From Sneathiellales bacterium (GTDB lineage Bacteria; Pseudomonadota; Alphaproteobacteria; Sneathiellales; Sneathiellaceae): 35,900 bases of DNA. The stretch's first letter is position 1; each line of letters opens with the position of its first letter. The stretch spans positions 1 through 35,900 of the forward strand of contig JAKSCD010000200.1 of NCBI GenBank assembly GCA_022360775.1, read 5' to 3'. Position numbers and translations under genes: made by a program. This document shows positions 1 through 9,648 of this stretch, in pieces. Under the pieces are notes generated by a model. It made no database searches, was not told where the DNA came from, and saw nothing but the letters and a program-made list of their open reading frames with translations.

Positions 1-990
1 ATTTTCGGTGCAACAATCGTTGGCGGTATTTTCCATTTTTTCCTTGGAACCTTCATCGGCCGCTTCCGCGGGATCCTGCCTCCACTGGTAACTGGACTGG
101 TGGTTGCAGCGATTGGTCTTAGCCTGCTGCCCATTGGTGTTGAATATGTTGGCGGTGGTAAATTTGCGAAATTTGTCACGAAGGATTTCGGTGCCTGGTA
201 TCACCTGCTCCTTGGAACGATCGTCATAGTTGTGATCCTTGGTGTTAAATTCATGACCAAAGGAATGACCTCAGCTTCCGCAATTCTGATCGGGCTTGTG
301 GTCGGATATATTATTGGCATTCCGATGGGGCTGGTGAAATTCAGCGCGATCGAAAGTGCAGCCTGGTTTGCCTGGCCGGAACCTCTTAAATATGGTCTCG
401 AATTCCAGACAGCAGCCATCATCGGCATGTGTTTAATGGCCCTTGTCTCGGCTATTGAAACCGTCGGTGACATCTCCGGTATTACAAAAGGGGGGGCAGG
501 CCGCGAGGCGACCGACAAGGAAATTGCAGGGGGTACGCTAGCTGACGGTCTAGGCACCGCTATAGGTGGTCTATTCGGCTCCATGCCCAACACATCCTAC
601 AGTCAGAATGTTGGTGTTGTTTCTCTGACCGGCATTATGAGCCGTCACGTCGTCACTATTGGTGCCTTGTTCCTGGTTCTCGCAGCTTTTGTTCCGAAAG
701 TCGGTGCGATCGTTTCCGCCATGCCCTATGCCGTTCTAGGCGGCGGGGCTGTGGTCATGTTCGGCATGATCGCAGGGGCCGGCATGAACCTACTAAGCGA
801 TGTGAAGATGAACCGCCGGAATATGGTGATTATCGCAGTTTCCCTGAGTGTTGGTCTTGGCCTGAAAGCAGAACCTGGCGTTGTTGGCATTTTTCCTGAT
901 TGGGCAAAAATGATGCTGACATCCGGACTTTTCCCGGTCGCTGTTCTTTCAATTCTTCTGAATGCCATTCTTCCTGAAGAAGATCACTAA
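1..990 (+). CDS. NCS2-family nucleobase (xanthine/uric acid/uracil type) permease, 5' truncated
   Basis: Inner-membrane nucleobase importer of the nucleobase:cation symporter-2 (NAT) family. The reading frame is open from the first base, so the N-terminal part lies outside the window; 329 residues to the stop are visible. The fragment is strongly hydrophobic with several membrane spans. It holds the segment ILPPLVTGLVV, the SAIETVGD helix with the conserved acidic residue of this family, and the NAT signature QNVGVVSLTG. Xanthine dehydrogenase genes follow directly, which points to a purine (xanthine, hypoxanthine or urate) rather than uracil; this is inference from context. A GC-rich stem-loop separates it from xdhA. 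Confidence 0.9.
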   Translation: MFGATIVGGIFHFFLGTFIGRFRGILPPLVTGLVVAAIGLSLLPIGVEYVGGGKFAKFVTKDFGAWYHLLLGTIVIVVILGVKFMTKGMTSASAILIGLVVGYIIGIPMGLVKFSAIESAAWFAWPEPLKYGLEFQTAAIIGMCLMALVSAIETVGDISGITKGGAGREATDKEIAGGTLADGLGTAIGGLFGSMPNTSYSQNVGVVSLTGIMSRHVVTIGALFLVLAAFVPKVGAIVSAMPYAVLGGGAVVMFGMIAGAGMNLLSDVKMNRRNMVIIAVSLSVGLGLKAEPGVVGIFPDWAKMMLTSGLFPVAVLSILLNAILPEEDH

Positions 991-1001
991 ACCTTAATTC
1001 C

Positions 1002-1032
1002 CCGGCCGCTCACGCTTTTTAAGAGCGGCCGG
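1002..1032 (+). other. GC-rich stem-loop after the permease gene
   Basis: Two perfect 10-base arms, CCGGCCGCTC and GAGCGGCCGG, enclose an 11-base loop that contains a T run. No T tract follows the second arm on either strand, so it is not a classical intrinsic terminator. It may protect the 3' end of the upstream mRNA or separate permease and xdh expression. Confidence 0.55.
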
Positions 1033-1096
1033 CATCAATTCGTTATTACTTATATGTTTCGTACTCTATATTTAAAGATATTTAGCGGAGGAACCC

Positions 1097-2566
1097 ATGC
1101 GTGACACAATTCGGTTCGTCCATAAGGGACAAATACGGGAGTTGGAGAATATCGATCCGACGCAAACTGTCCTGAATTTTCTCCGCTATGAAGCCGCGCT
1201 TACTGGGACCAAGGAAGGCTGTGCTGAGGGAGATTGCGGCGCCTGCACAATTGTTCTGGGCGAGCTCGATGCGGAAGGTCAAATTCGTTACCAGGCGGTG
1301 AATGCCTGTATCCAGTTTATGCCCATGCTAGATGGAAAACAGCTTCTGACAATTGAAGATCTGAAACATCGGGATGGGGTTCTTCATCCTGTGCAGCAGG
1401 CGATGGTCAACCAGAGTGCTACCCAGTGTGGCTTCTGCACACCAGGCTTCGTTATGTCGCTTGTCGCTGAACGACTGGGAAGGAATTCAAGCGTTACAGT
1501 CGACATCAATAACGTGCTCGCAGGCAATCTCTGCCGCTGCACGGGATATGGATCCATCCTTGAAGCGGCGAGGGAAGCCGCAGATGACGAGACGGTTGAT
1601 CACATCACGAAAGAACTGGATCAAAGCGTTCAGCTGTTAAAAGAACTACAGAAAGACGGATCTCTTACACTTAACTGGAAAGGCCGGCGGTTCTTTGCAC
1701 CAAAATCCTGTGAGGAGCTTGCAGAGCTTATCGCAACCTATCCACAAGCAACCCTATTGGCTGGGGCGACAGATGTAGGACTTTGGGTTACGAAGCAGCA
1801 TAGAAACCTTGAGACTGTTATTCTTGTTACGCGCATTGACGAACTTAAAACGATTGATATGCATAAGGATGGGCTGACCATCGGATCAGCCGTTACCTAT
1901 AGCGCAGCCTGGGAAAAACTGGCAGAGATCTATGACGATCTCGGTGAACTCGTGAGACGTATTGCCTCCACGCAAATCCGTAATTCAGGGACCATTGGCG
2001 GGAATATTGCCAACGGCTCGCCAATTGGTGATATGCCCCCTGCCCTTATTGCGCTTAACGCCACCCTTAATCTGCAAGGTAAATCCGGCATACGGCAAAT
2101 ACCGCTTGAAGATTTTTTTATTGAATATGGAAAACAGGATCTGCAGGAAGGAGAATTTGTTCGTTCCGTTTCTCTGCCTCCTGCTAACGAGAAATCACTG
2201 TTCCGAAATTATAAAATCTCCAAACGCTTTGATCAGGATATCTCGGCTCTTTGCGGGGCTTTTTCCCTGGTTATCCAGTATATCGTTGTTGAGGATATCC
2301 GTATTTGCTTCGGCGGAATGGCCGGAACACCGGCAAGAGCTTTCAACACAGAAAATGCCTTGAAAGGGAAGTCTTGGTCGATGGAAAATATTGTTACAGC
2401 CATGGCCGCAATGGACAAGGACTACACTCCCTTGACGGATATGAGAGCTAGCTCAGAGTATCGTTTGCAAACAGCACAGAACCTCTTGAAGAAATTCTTT
2501 ATCGAAACAACCAGTCCTGAAGTGGACACACGGGTGCTTGAAGAAAGGAACGCTCAATATGCGTAA
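1097..2566 (+). CDS. xdhA: Xanthine dehydrogenase small subunit (2Fe-2S and FAD domains)
   Basis: Electron-transfer subunit of xanthine dehydrogenase, which oxidises hypoxanthine to xanthine and xanthine to urate in the cytoplasm and passes electrons to NAD+ through two [2Fe-2S] clusters and FAD. In the 489 residues the plant-type cluster ligands are Cys42, Cys47, Cys50 and Cys71. The second cluster, in the alpha-helical domain, uses Cys111, Cys114, Cys146 and Cys148 (QCGFCTPG and CRCTGY). The FAD domain starts near residue 190, with LAGATDVGLWV and IRNSGTIGGNIANGSPIGD. The length fits bacterial XdhA with fused FeS and FAD domains. A GGAGG site precedes the ATG. The 3' end overlaps xdhB by 8 bp. 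Confidence 0.96.
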   Translation: MRDTIRFVHKGQIRELENIDPTQTVLNFLRYEAALTGTKEGCAEGDCGACTIVLGELDAEGQIRYQAVNACIQFMPMLDGKQLLTIEDLKHRDGVLHPVQQAMVNQSATQCGFCTPGFVMSLVAERLGRNSSVTVDINNVLAGNLCRCTGYGSILEAAREAADDETVDHITKELDQSVQLLKELQKDGSLTLNWKGRRFFAPKSCEELAELIATYPQATLLAGATDVGLWVTKQHRNLETVILVTRIDELKTIDMHKDGLTIGSAVTYSAAWEKLAEIYDDLGELVRRIASTQIRNSGTIGGNIANGSPIGDMPPALIALNATLNLQGKSGIRQIPLEDFFIEYGKQDLQEGEFVRSVSLPPANEKSLFRNYKISKRFDQDISALCGAFSLVIQYIVVEDIRICFGGMAGTPARAFNTENALKGKSWSMENIVTAMAAMDKDYTPLTDMRASSEYRLQTAQNLLKKFFIETTSPEVDTRVLEERNAQYA

Positions 2567-4913
2567 TCCTGTACCAAGCAAAACAGAAATTCGCGGCAAG
2601 GTTCATAAACCATTTATCCATGACAGCGCGATCAAGCAGGTTTCCGGGGATGCGGCGTATATTGATGACATTCCGGAAGCAAAAGACCTGCTTCATCTTT
2701 ATATCGCACAAAGTACTAAAGCACATGCCCGTCTCCTCAAAATGGAAGTGGAAGCGGTCAGAAATGCCGAGGGTGTTGTTGCAGTTTATACAGCGGCGGA
2801 TGTGCCCGGGATCAACGATGCCTCTCCTGTTTTGGGAGATGATCCGGTATTTGCAGAAGATCTTGTTGAATATGTGGGACAGGCGCTTTTTGTCGTTGCA
2901 GGCGAAACACTTGAACAGGCGCGATCCGCGGCAAAACTTGCGGTCATCGAGTATGAAGAGCTGGAAGCCCTGATCACAGTTGATCAGGCCATGGCAGCAC
3001 AATCCTTTGTATTGCCAACGAAAGAACTTAACCGCGGTAACGCGACAGAAGCCCTTGAAAAAGCAGACTGCCGCCTTTCAGGGAGGCTTGAAATGGGGGG
3101 GCAGGATCACTTCTATCTGGAAGGTCATATTTCTCTCGCCACCCCTAAAGAGGATGGTGATGTTCATGTTCACTGTTCAACCCAGCATCCGACTGAAGTT
3201 CAACATAATGTCGCAAAATTCCTGAACATTCCTGATCATTCAGTTGTTGTCGAAATACGCCGGATGGGGGGCGGTTTTGGCGGAAAAGAAACGCAAGGTG
3301 CCTGGTTTGCCGCCATGGCAGCCCTTGCAGCAATGGATACAGGTCGCCCGGCCAAGCTTCGCCTGGATCGGGATGACGATATGATCATGACCGGCAAACG
3401 GCATGATTTTGTTTTGGATTATGATGTCGGCTTTACATCTGACGGAGAAATTGAAGGCGTGCATTTCACCTTCGCCTCCCGTTGTGGTCGATCTGCAGAT
3501 CTTTCTGCGGCGATCAATGACCGGACCATTTTCCATGCGGATAGCTGCTATTACTTCGAAAATATCCGGATCACATCCCATCGCTGCAAGACCCATACGG
3601 TCTCGAATACTGCATTCCGTGGTTTTGGCGGACCGCAAGGCATGGTCGCGGTAGAGCGCATGATGGATGCTGTTGCCCATAATCTCGGGATGGATCCGCT
3701 GGTGCTTCGCAAAAAGAATCTCTATGGCAAGACGGAGCGAAATGTCACGCCCTACCAAATGGAGATCGAGGATAATATCGCCCCGGATCTGATGGCAGAA
3801 CTTGAGGAAAAGGCCGACTATCAGGCACGCCGCAAAGCGATACATAATTTCAACAAAACAAGCCCGGTCCTGAAAAAAGGGATCTCGCTCACACCGGTTA
3901 AATTCGGAATTTCCTTTACAACAACCTTCCTCAATCAGGCAGGCGCCCTGCTGCATGTCTACACAGATGGCAGTGTTATGCTCAACCATGGCGGCACGGA
4001 AATGGGGCAGGGTCTGTTTATAAAAGTCGCGCAGGTAGTCGCCGAAGAACTACAGATTGATATTGAGCGTGTAAAAATCACCGCAACAACAACAGATAAG
4101 GTTCCAAATACTTCAGCAACAGCAGCCTCTTCCGGTTCCGACATGAACGGGAAAGCCGCGCAAGCTGCTGCTAAAACCATCAAGGATCGTCTGATTACCT
4201 TTGCGGCGGCGAAATATGAGATTTCTGAAAGTCAGGTCCGTTTTAAACCCAACCGGGTTGAAATCGGTGATGTTAAATCTCTGACTTTCGCGGAACTTGT
4301 GCAGGAGGCATATCTTGCGCGCATCTCCCTGTCTTCAACCGGATATTATCGGACGCCAAAAATTCATTACGATGCCGAGAACTACTCAGGGCGTCCTTTC
4401 TACTACTTTGCCTATGGTGCGGCGGTTTCCGAGGCTGTAATCGACACCCTGACCGGAGAGAACCGGATCACCAGGGTAGATATCCTTCACGACACAGGTA
4501 AAAGCCTGAACCCGGCGGTAGATCTTGGCCAGATAGAGGGCGGATTTATTCAGGGTATGGGGTGGCTCACAACTGAAGAGCTGTATTTTGATCAAGCGGG
4601 CAACCTGAAAACCCATGCGCCCTCAACCTATAAAATCCCGGCCTGCAGTGATCGGCCGGGGATTTTTAACGTGGAGATTTATGAAGCTGGTGAGAATGTT
4701 GAAAATAGCATTCACAAATCGAAAGCCGTCGGTGAACCTCCTTTCATGCTGGCGATTTCAGCCTTTAATGCCCTGACCGATGCGGTCGCGAGCGTTGGTG
4801 ATTACCAGAATTTCCCCGTTCTCGATGCACCAGCAACACCGGAAAGAATTTTATCTGCCGTTGCCAAACAGCAGTCTGCCCGAGAAGGCCATCCAAGAAG
4901 GGCCGCTGAATGA
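2559..4913 (+). CDS. xdhB: Xanthine dehydrogenase large subunit (molybdopterin binding)
   Basis: Catalytic subunit that carries the sulfurated molybdenum cofactor and hydroxylates the purine ring. At 784 residues it has the normal XdhB length. Visible motifs are the cofactor-contacting GGGFGGKE, the arginine segment AFRGFGGPQGM in the substrate channel, EGGFIQGMGW, and near the C-terminus KAVGEPPFML, whose Glu (about residue 726) is the general base of the family. I chose the ATG at 2559 over an in-frame ATG at 2538 because AAGGA lies just upstream and the protein then begins at the usual position. It overlaps xdhA by 8 bp and xdhC by 4 bp (ATGA), so the three subunits are translationally coupled. 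Confidence 0.96.
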   Translation: MRNPVPSKTEIRGKVHKPFIHDSAIKQVSGDAAYIDDIPEAKDLLHLYIAQSTKAHARLLKMEVEAVRNAEGVVAVYTAADVPGINDASPVLGDDPVFAEDLVEYVGQALFVVAGETLEQARSAAKLAVIEYEELEALITVDQAMAAQSFVLPTKELNRGNATEALEKADCRLSGRLEMGGQDHFYLEGHISLATPKEDGDVHVHCSTQHPTEVQHNVAKFLNIPDHSVVVEIRRMGGGFGGKETQGAWFAAMAALAAMDTGRPAKLRLDRDDDMIMTGKRHDFVLDYDVGFTSDGEIEGVHFTFASRCGRSADLSAAINDRTIFHADSCYYFENIRITSHRCKTHTVSNTAFRGFGGPQGMVAVERMMDAVAHNLGMDPLVLRKKNLYGKTERNVTPYQMEIEDNIAPDLMAELEEKADYQARRKAIHNFNKTSPVLKKGISLTPVKFGISFTTTFLNQAGALLHVYTDGSVMLNHGGTEMGQGLFIKVAQVVAEELQIDIERVKITATTTDKVPNTSATAASSGSDMNGKAAQAAAKTIKDRLITFAAAKYEISESQVRFKPNRVEIGDVKSLTFAELVQEAYLARISLSSTGYYRTPKIHYDAENYSGRPFYYFAYGAAVSEAVIDTLTGENRITRVDILHDTGKSLNPAVDLGQIEGGFIQGMGWLTTEELYFDQAGNLKTHAPSTYKIPACSDRPGIFNVEIYEAGENVENSIHKSKAVGEPPFMLAISAFNALTDAVASVGDYQNFPVLDAPATPERILSAVAKQQSAREGHPRRAAE

Positions 4914-5974
4914 GCTTCTGGCAGGATATTCTTCAGGAACATATTCGGTGCGGGTATTCCTCTGTCCTGGTTACGCTTGCCATCGCCAAAGGCTCAACAC
5001 CGCGCAACGTAGGAAGCCATCTTCTCGTAACAGAGAGAGGAGCGATCGGTACTATCGGCGGTGGGAACCTTGAATATAATGCAGTGAACCGGGCTAAGGA
5101 ACTTTTGAAAGAAAGACGGGCAAATCCTGAGATACTGGATCTTCCGCTGGGGCCAGAGCTTGCGCAATGTTGCGGGGGACACGTAACGGTTCTTTTAAGC
5201 CCGCTTGTTAAAAAAGATTTGAAGTGGCTTCAGGTTCTGACAGATCCGGAACTTGCAAGCGATTGCAACGCACTTCTGACAACCTGGAAGGACAATATCC
5301 TCAGCAGAACGATTATTCAAAATATGCAGGGTATGGAGCTGCAGGATCACAGCCTGTCTGACCTTTTCAAGCGCTATCAACAAAGCAGGAAACCTGAATT
5401 TGAGGAAGTTGAAAAGGGCGGGCTTCACTTCAGTCTTATTGAGCCAGCCTCCCTCTATGATTTTCATGTCACCCTTTTTGGGGCAGGCCATATTGGACAG
5501 GCCCTTGTCAATATCCTGAAAACTCTTCCTTGCCAAATTGACTGGATTGACCAGCGCAAGGAACTGTTTCCGCTGGATCTTCCTGAACAGGTAATGATTA
5601 AAAATGAACTGCACCCTTCTCTTTATTGCGATGATATTCCCAAGGACAGTTTCGTTCTGGTGATGACCCATGACCATCAGCTTGATTTTAAAATTTGCGA
5701 GAAGGTCTTGAAAAACAGCAGCTTCAGTTTCCTAGGGCTGATCGGATCAGAGACAAAATCAACACGCTTTAGAAAACGTTTGCGCCGAAATGGCATCGAA
5801 GAAAAGTCAATTAACAACCTGGTTTGTCCAATAGGTTTAAGTGATCTGGGCGGGAAACTGCCAGCGGAGATTGCGATCAGCGTCGCAGCAGATCTATTGG
5901 CGAGAAAACAGATTTTAGAGACAAATATGCACGGGGAGTTAAAAGGAAACACCTTCTCCGTGCAACAGGAATAG
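4910..5974 (+). CDS. xdhC: XdhC, Moco-binding chaperone for xanthine dehydrogenase
   Basis: XdhC binds molybdenum cofactor, protects it during sulfuration and inserts it into XdhB; it is not part of the mature enzyme. The 354-residue protein has an N-terminal XdhC/CoxI domain (TLAIAKGSTPRNVG, then ERGAIGTIGGGNLE and the conserved AQCCGGHV near residue 85). After a variable linker comes a C-terminal Rossmann-like domain beginning VTLFGAGHIGQALV. It starts on an ATGA overlap with xdhB. In Rhodobacter capsulatus XdhC works with a dedicated desulfurase, NifS4; a desulfurase gene lies about 6 kb downstream here. A 92-bp gap then separates the transporter genes. Confidence 0.93.
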   Translation: MSFWQDILQEHIRCGYSSVLVTLAIAKGSTPRNVGSHLLVTERGAIGTIGGGNLEYNAVNRAKELLKERRANPEILDLPLGPELAQCCGGHVTVLLSPLVKKDLKWLQVLTDPELASDCNALLTTWKDNILSRTIIQNMQGMELQDHSLSDLFKRYQQSRKPEFEEVEKGGLHFSLIEPASLYDFHVTLFGAGHIGQALVNILKTLPCQIDWIDQRKELFPLDLPEQVMIKNELHPSLYCDDIPKDSFVLVMTHDHQLDFKICEKVLKNSSFSFLGLIGSETKSTRFRKRLRRNGIEEKSINNLVCPIGLSDLGGKLPAEIAISVAADLLARKQILETNMHGELKGNTFSVQQE

Positions 5975-6016
5975 AAATACAATTACGAAATCGGCAATAT
6001 TAAAAAGTGTAAAAGC

Positions 6017-6029
6017 CGGTTTAAAACCG
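6017..6029. promoter_or_regulatory. Short palindrome upstream of the ABC importer operon
   Basis: CGGTTTAAAACCG is a 13-base palindrome with one central base, in the 92-bp gap between xdhC and the importer ATPase gene. It is followed by an AT-rich hexamer (CATAAT) that could be a -10 box, but I see no convincing -35. A regulator site is only a guess. Confidence 0.25.
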
Positions 6030-6066
6030 ACATAATACGGGCCGAAGAAAAACAGGGAGAGTATGT

Positions 6067-7620
6067 ATGGAGACGGAAGGTGCACAGACACCGCGCCTCG
6101 AATTGCGGGGCATCACCAAGGCCTATCCTGGTGTCCTTGCGAATGATAGTATCAATTTAAAAATTCTCCCTGGTGAAATTCATGCTCTTCTTGGGGAGAA
6201 CGGTGCTGGAAAAAGTACGCTGGTAAAGATCATTTACGGTGTCTTGAAAGCAGATTCCGGTGACATGTACTGGGACGGCAACCCTCTCGATATTCCCAAT
6301 CCGCATGCGGCCCGTAAAACCGGCATCGGAATGATTTTTCAGCATTTCTCTCTGTTTGAAGCAATGACGGTCACCGAGAATATTGCCCTTGGTTTGCCCG
6401 GCCGTCAGAATATGGCGGATCTTGCGAAGCGCATTACTGAGATTTCTGAAAATTATGGTCTGCCCTTGCAACCGGATCGCCATGTTCACACACTGTCCGT
6501 CGGTGAGAAGCAACGCATTGAAATTGTCCGGTGCCTTCTCCAGAACCCCAAGCTTCTGATTATGGATGAACCGACATCGGTTTTAACACCACAAGAAGCA
6601 GACAAAATGTTTGAAACCCTGCGGAGGCTTGCTGATGAAGGGGTTTCAATTCTCTATATCAGCCACAAACTGGATGAGATCAAGTCTCTATGCCATAAGG
6701 CAACCATCCTGAGGGGCGGCAAATATATTTCGGAATGTGATCCGACAGTGGAAACGGCGAAAAGTCTGGCTGAAATGATGATCGGCACCAACCTGACCGC
6801 TCCGAAACATACAGATGATGCGAAACGCGGCGCCGTCCGCCTGAAAGCCCATAACCTGTCGCTGGAAAGCACTGATCAGTTCGGTGTTGATCTCAATCTG
6901 CTGAATTTTGAGGTTCACGGAGGAGAAATCCTGGGTATTGCCGGAGTTGCCGGTAATGGTCAGGTTGAACTGCTGGAGGTGTTGAGCGGCGAAAGCAGGG
7001 CGGAAAATGCCGAACAACTTCTTTTTGACCAGCAGCCTATTGGCAAACTCAACCCGATTGAACGGCGAAAGATGGGGATTGCATTTGTTCCTGAAGATCG
7101 TCTTGGCCATGGCTCCGTTCCAGATATGTCTTTGGTAGATAACGCTTTTTTAAGCGCATACAGCCCAAAGAAGCTGATCAGCAATGGTCTGATCGATACC
7201 CGGAAAACAACTGATTATGCCGAAAAGATTGTTGAGAAATTTGACGTCCGAACAGCCGGTGTATCTCATACAGCAGGCAGCCTTTCCGGCGGTAACTTGC
7301 AGAAATTTATCGTTGGTCGCGAGATGCTCCAATCTCCGCAGCTGATTATCATCGCCCATCCGACATGGGGGGTCGATGCAGGGGCTGCGGCGGCTATTCA
7401 TCAGGCCATTATTGATCTGGCCGCCGAAGGCGCTGCCATTTTGGTTGTCAGCCAGGATCTGGACGAACTTTTTGCAATCAGCAACCGCATTGCTGTTATT
7501 GCTGAGGGCCGTCTTTCCGTTGCCCGCGCTGTACAGGAACTGACCATTGAGGAAATTGGTCTTTTGATGGGCGGCACAACAGGAACGGCAGATAAGAAGG
7601 AAATTGAAAGTGTTGCTTAA
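6067..7620 (+). CDS. BMP-type purine/nucleoside ABC importer, double ATPase subunit
   Basis: Cytoplasmic ATPase of an importer related to the sugar/nucleoside class (YufO/NupO, RbsA-like), with two fused nucleotide-binding domains in 517 residues. The first domain is complete: Walker A GENGAGKST at about 43-51, signature LSVGEKQR, Walker B LLIMDEPTS. The second has GVAGNGQVELL in place of a normal Walker A, the signature LSGGNLQK, and IIIAHPTWGVD in place of a canonical Walker B. A degenerate second site is normal for this family. GGGAGA lies six bases before the ATG. Two permease genes and a BMP-family binding protein gene follow with overlaps or short gaps, giving a complete transporter operon. 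Confidence 0.93.
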   Translation: METEGAQTPRLELRGITKAYPGVLANDSINLKILPGEIHALLGENGAGKSTLVKIIYGVLKADSGDMYWDGNPLDIPNPHAARKTGIGMIFQHFSLFEAMTVTENIALGLPGRQNMADLAKRITEISENYGLPLQPDRHVHTLSVGEKQRIEIVRCLLQNPKLLIMDEPTSVLTPQEADKMFETLRRLADEGVSILYISHKLDEIKSLCHKATILRGGKYISECDPTVETAKSLAEMMIGTNLTAPKHTDDAKRGAVRLKAHNLSLESTDQFGVDLNLLNFEVHGGEILGIAGVAGNGQVELLEVLSGESRAENAEQLLFDQQPIGKLNPIERRKMGIAFVPEDRLGHGSVPDMSLVDNAFLSAYSPKKLISNGLIDTRKTTDYAEKIVEKFDVRTAGVSHTAGSLSGGNLQKFIVGREMLQSPQLIIIAHPTWGVDAGAAAAIHQAIIDLAAEGAAILVVSQDLDELFAISNRIAVIAEGRLSVARAVQELTIEEIGLLMGGTTGTADKKEIESVA

Positions 7621-8686
7621 AATCGAAAAAAGACCCGAGCCATCGCGCTCAATGGTCTATTTAACGCCGCTTCTTGCGTTATTGCTGACTGTTTTAACCA
7701 GCACAATTGTCTTTTCCCTTCTGGGTGTTAATCCGCTGGAAGCCCTGGAAAATTTCTTTATTAAACCAATAGATAACCAGTATGGTGCGACAGAATTACT
7801 GGTAAAAGCGACACCGCTAATTCTCTGTGCAATCGGGTTGTCTGTCGGCTTCAGGGCCAATGTCTGGAATATTGGCGCTGAAGGGCAACTGACAATGGGG
7901 GCCATTATTGGTGGCGGTGTTTTTATTTACCTTCATGACGTGGAAAGCGTCCTTCTATTGCCAGCCATGATCCTCATGGGTGCGGCTGGCGGAGCGCTGT
8001 GGGCCGCAATTCCTGCCTTTTTAAAAACCCGCTTCAATGCCAATGAGATCCTGACCAGCCTGATGCTGGTCTATGTTGCTATTCTGGTCCTGAGCCTTCT
8101 GGTTCACGGCCCGTGGCGGGATCCGGACGGATTTAACTTCCCTGAATCCCGGACCTTCAGTGAGAGTGCAACCATGCCCATCTTAATGGAGGGTACACGA
8201 TTGCATTTTGGTACCATCATTGCGCTTCTTGCCGTGTTCGGAACATGGATTATGCTGTCCAAAACCCTTGTCGGCTTTCAGGTTAAAGTAATTGGTGCAG
8301 CCCCCAAGGCAGGCAGCTATGCAGGTTTCAGTCAGAAAAAAATTATCTGGTTCTGCCTGCTTTTTGGCGGCGCCATGGCAGGCCTCGCTGGCGTTTCGGA
8401 AGTTTCCGGCCCCGTTGGACAGCTGCTTCCTTCCATCTCTCCGGGTTATGGTTTTACCGCAATCATTGTGGCCTTTCTTGGAAGGCTCCATCCGGTAGGG
8501 ATTATATTTGCGGGGCTGCTGATGGCGCTCACCTATCTTGGCGGGGAGACTGCGCAGATTAATCTTGGCCTTCCCGTTGCTGTAACGGGTGTGTTTCAGG
8601 GCATGGTTCTCTTTTATCTTCTGGCCTGTGATGTGCTGGTCAATTACCGGTTTAAAATGGTTCGTTTCGGAAAGGCAGCCTCATGA
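7610..8686 (+). CDS. ABC importer permease, YufP/NupP type
   Basis: Integral membrane subunit of the BMP-linked purine/nucleoside importer, about 358 residues and highly hydrophobic. The family segment VGFRANVWNIGAEGQLTMGA (about residue 83 on) and the coupling region VIGAAPKAGSYAGFS are visible. I prefer the GTG at 7610, because AAGGA lies eight bases upstream; a TTG at 7604 is too close to that site. It overlaps the ATPase gene by 11 bp and the next permease gene by 4 bp (ATGA), so translation is probably coupled. Confidence 0.9.
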   Translation: MLLKIEKRPEPSRSMVYLTPLLALLLTVLTSTIVFSLLGVNPLEALENFFIKPIDNQYGATELLVKATPLILCAIGLSVGFRANVWNIGAEGQLTMGAIIGGGVFIYLHDVESVLLLPAMILMGAAGGALWAAIPAFLKTRFNANEILTSLMLVYVAILVLSLLVHGPWRDPDGFNFPESRTFSESATMPILMEGTRLHFGTIIALLAVFGTWIMLSKTLVGFQVKVIGAAPKAGSYAGFSQKKIIWFCLLFGGAMAGLAGVSEVSGPVGQLLPSISPGYGFTAIIVAFLGRLHPVGIIFAGLLMALTYLGGETAQINLGLPVAVTGVFQGMVLFYLLACDVLVNYRFKMVRFGKAAS

Positions 8687-9612
8687 GTGGTATGGATTGG
8701 ATTGTACCGGTAATTCTCACAGTGATTACTGCCGCGACCCCACTGGTATTTGCAGGTATCGGGGAACTGATTACAGAAAAATCAGGTGTTCTTAATCTGG
8801 GTGTTGAAGGGATGATGGTTGTTGGGGCCGTCACTGCTTTTGTCACAGCCACTGTCACCGGCAGCTATATCCTCGCTGTTCTGGCAGCGGCTTTATCCGG
8901 TGCCTTTATGGCTTTTCTTTTTGGTATTCTGACCCTTTCTCTCATGGCGAACCAGGTGGCGACAGGTCTTGCCCTTACACTTTTTGGTGTTGGCCTAAGC
9001 GCACTTATCGGTCAGGATTTTGTGGGCGTTCCTGTGGATGCTATTGCCAAGCTGAATATTCCGGGACTTTCTGATCTACCAGTCGTCGGCCCTATTATTT
9101 TTGGCCAGGATCCCTTGGTTTATCTGTCACTTGTTATCGTCGCACTGGTGAGCTGGTTTCTTTATAAAACCAAAGCGGGACTGATTCTTCGCGCCGTTGG
9201 CGATTCTCATGATGCCGCTCATTCTATCGGATATTCTGTAATCGGCATCCGATATTTAGCCGTGATGTTTGGCGGCGCCATGTCCGGCATTGGCGGTGCC
9301 TATCTTTCACTTGCCTATACTCCCATGTGGGCAGAAAATATGACAGCAGGCCGCGGGTGGATTGCGCTTGCCCTGATTGTTTTTGCCACCTGGAAACCGG
9401 GACTGGTTCTCATTGGTGCCTATATGTTTGGCGGAATTACGATTTTACAGCTTCATGCGCAAGCTGCCGGACTTGACTTACCGTCGCAAATATTATCCAT
9501 GTTGCCTTATGTGGCGACGGTTGTTGTTCTTGTTCTTATTTCCAAGGATGAATCGCGCATTAGAAAACATGCTCCTGCCTGTATCGGAAAAATCTTCCAT
9601 CCTGCAGCGTAA
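8683..9612 (+). CDS. ABC importer permease, YufQ/NupQ type
   Basis: Second, shorter membrane subunit (309 residues) that pairs with the preceding permease to form the translocation path. Family features are the N-terminal AATPLVFAGIGELITEKSGV, LNLGVEGMM, and the cytoplasmic coupling loop LRAVGDSHDAAHSIGYSV. It begins on an ATGA overlap with the previous gene. The substrate cannot be read from the permease; the adjacent xanthine dehydrogenase and adenine deaminase genes suggest purine bases or nucleosides. Confidence 0.9.
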   Translation: MSGMDWIVPVILTVITAATPLVFAGIGELITEKSGVLNLGVEGMMVVGAVTAFVTATVTGSYILAVLAAALSGAFMAFLFGILTLSLMANQVATGLALTLFGVGLSALIGQDFVGVPVDAIAKLNIPGLSDLPVVGPIIFGQDPLVYLSLVIVALVSWFLYKTKAGLILRAVGDSHDAAHSIGYSVIGIRYLAVMFGGAMSGIGGAYLSLAYTPMWAENMTAGRGWIALALIVFATWKPGLVLIGAYMFGGITILQLHAQAAGLDLPSQILSMLPYVATVVVLVLISKDESRIRKHAPACIGKIFHPAA

Positions 9613-9648
9613 AGGGAGCAACAAAGACTTTTGACAGAGGAGAGTGAA

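Noticed and set aside
3240..3989. Antisense open frame of 249 codons opposite xdhB
   Set aside because: It lies wholly within a well-supported xdhB frame, has Cys/His-rich low-likelihood composition and no recognisable family.
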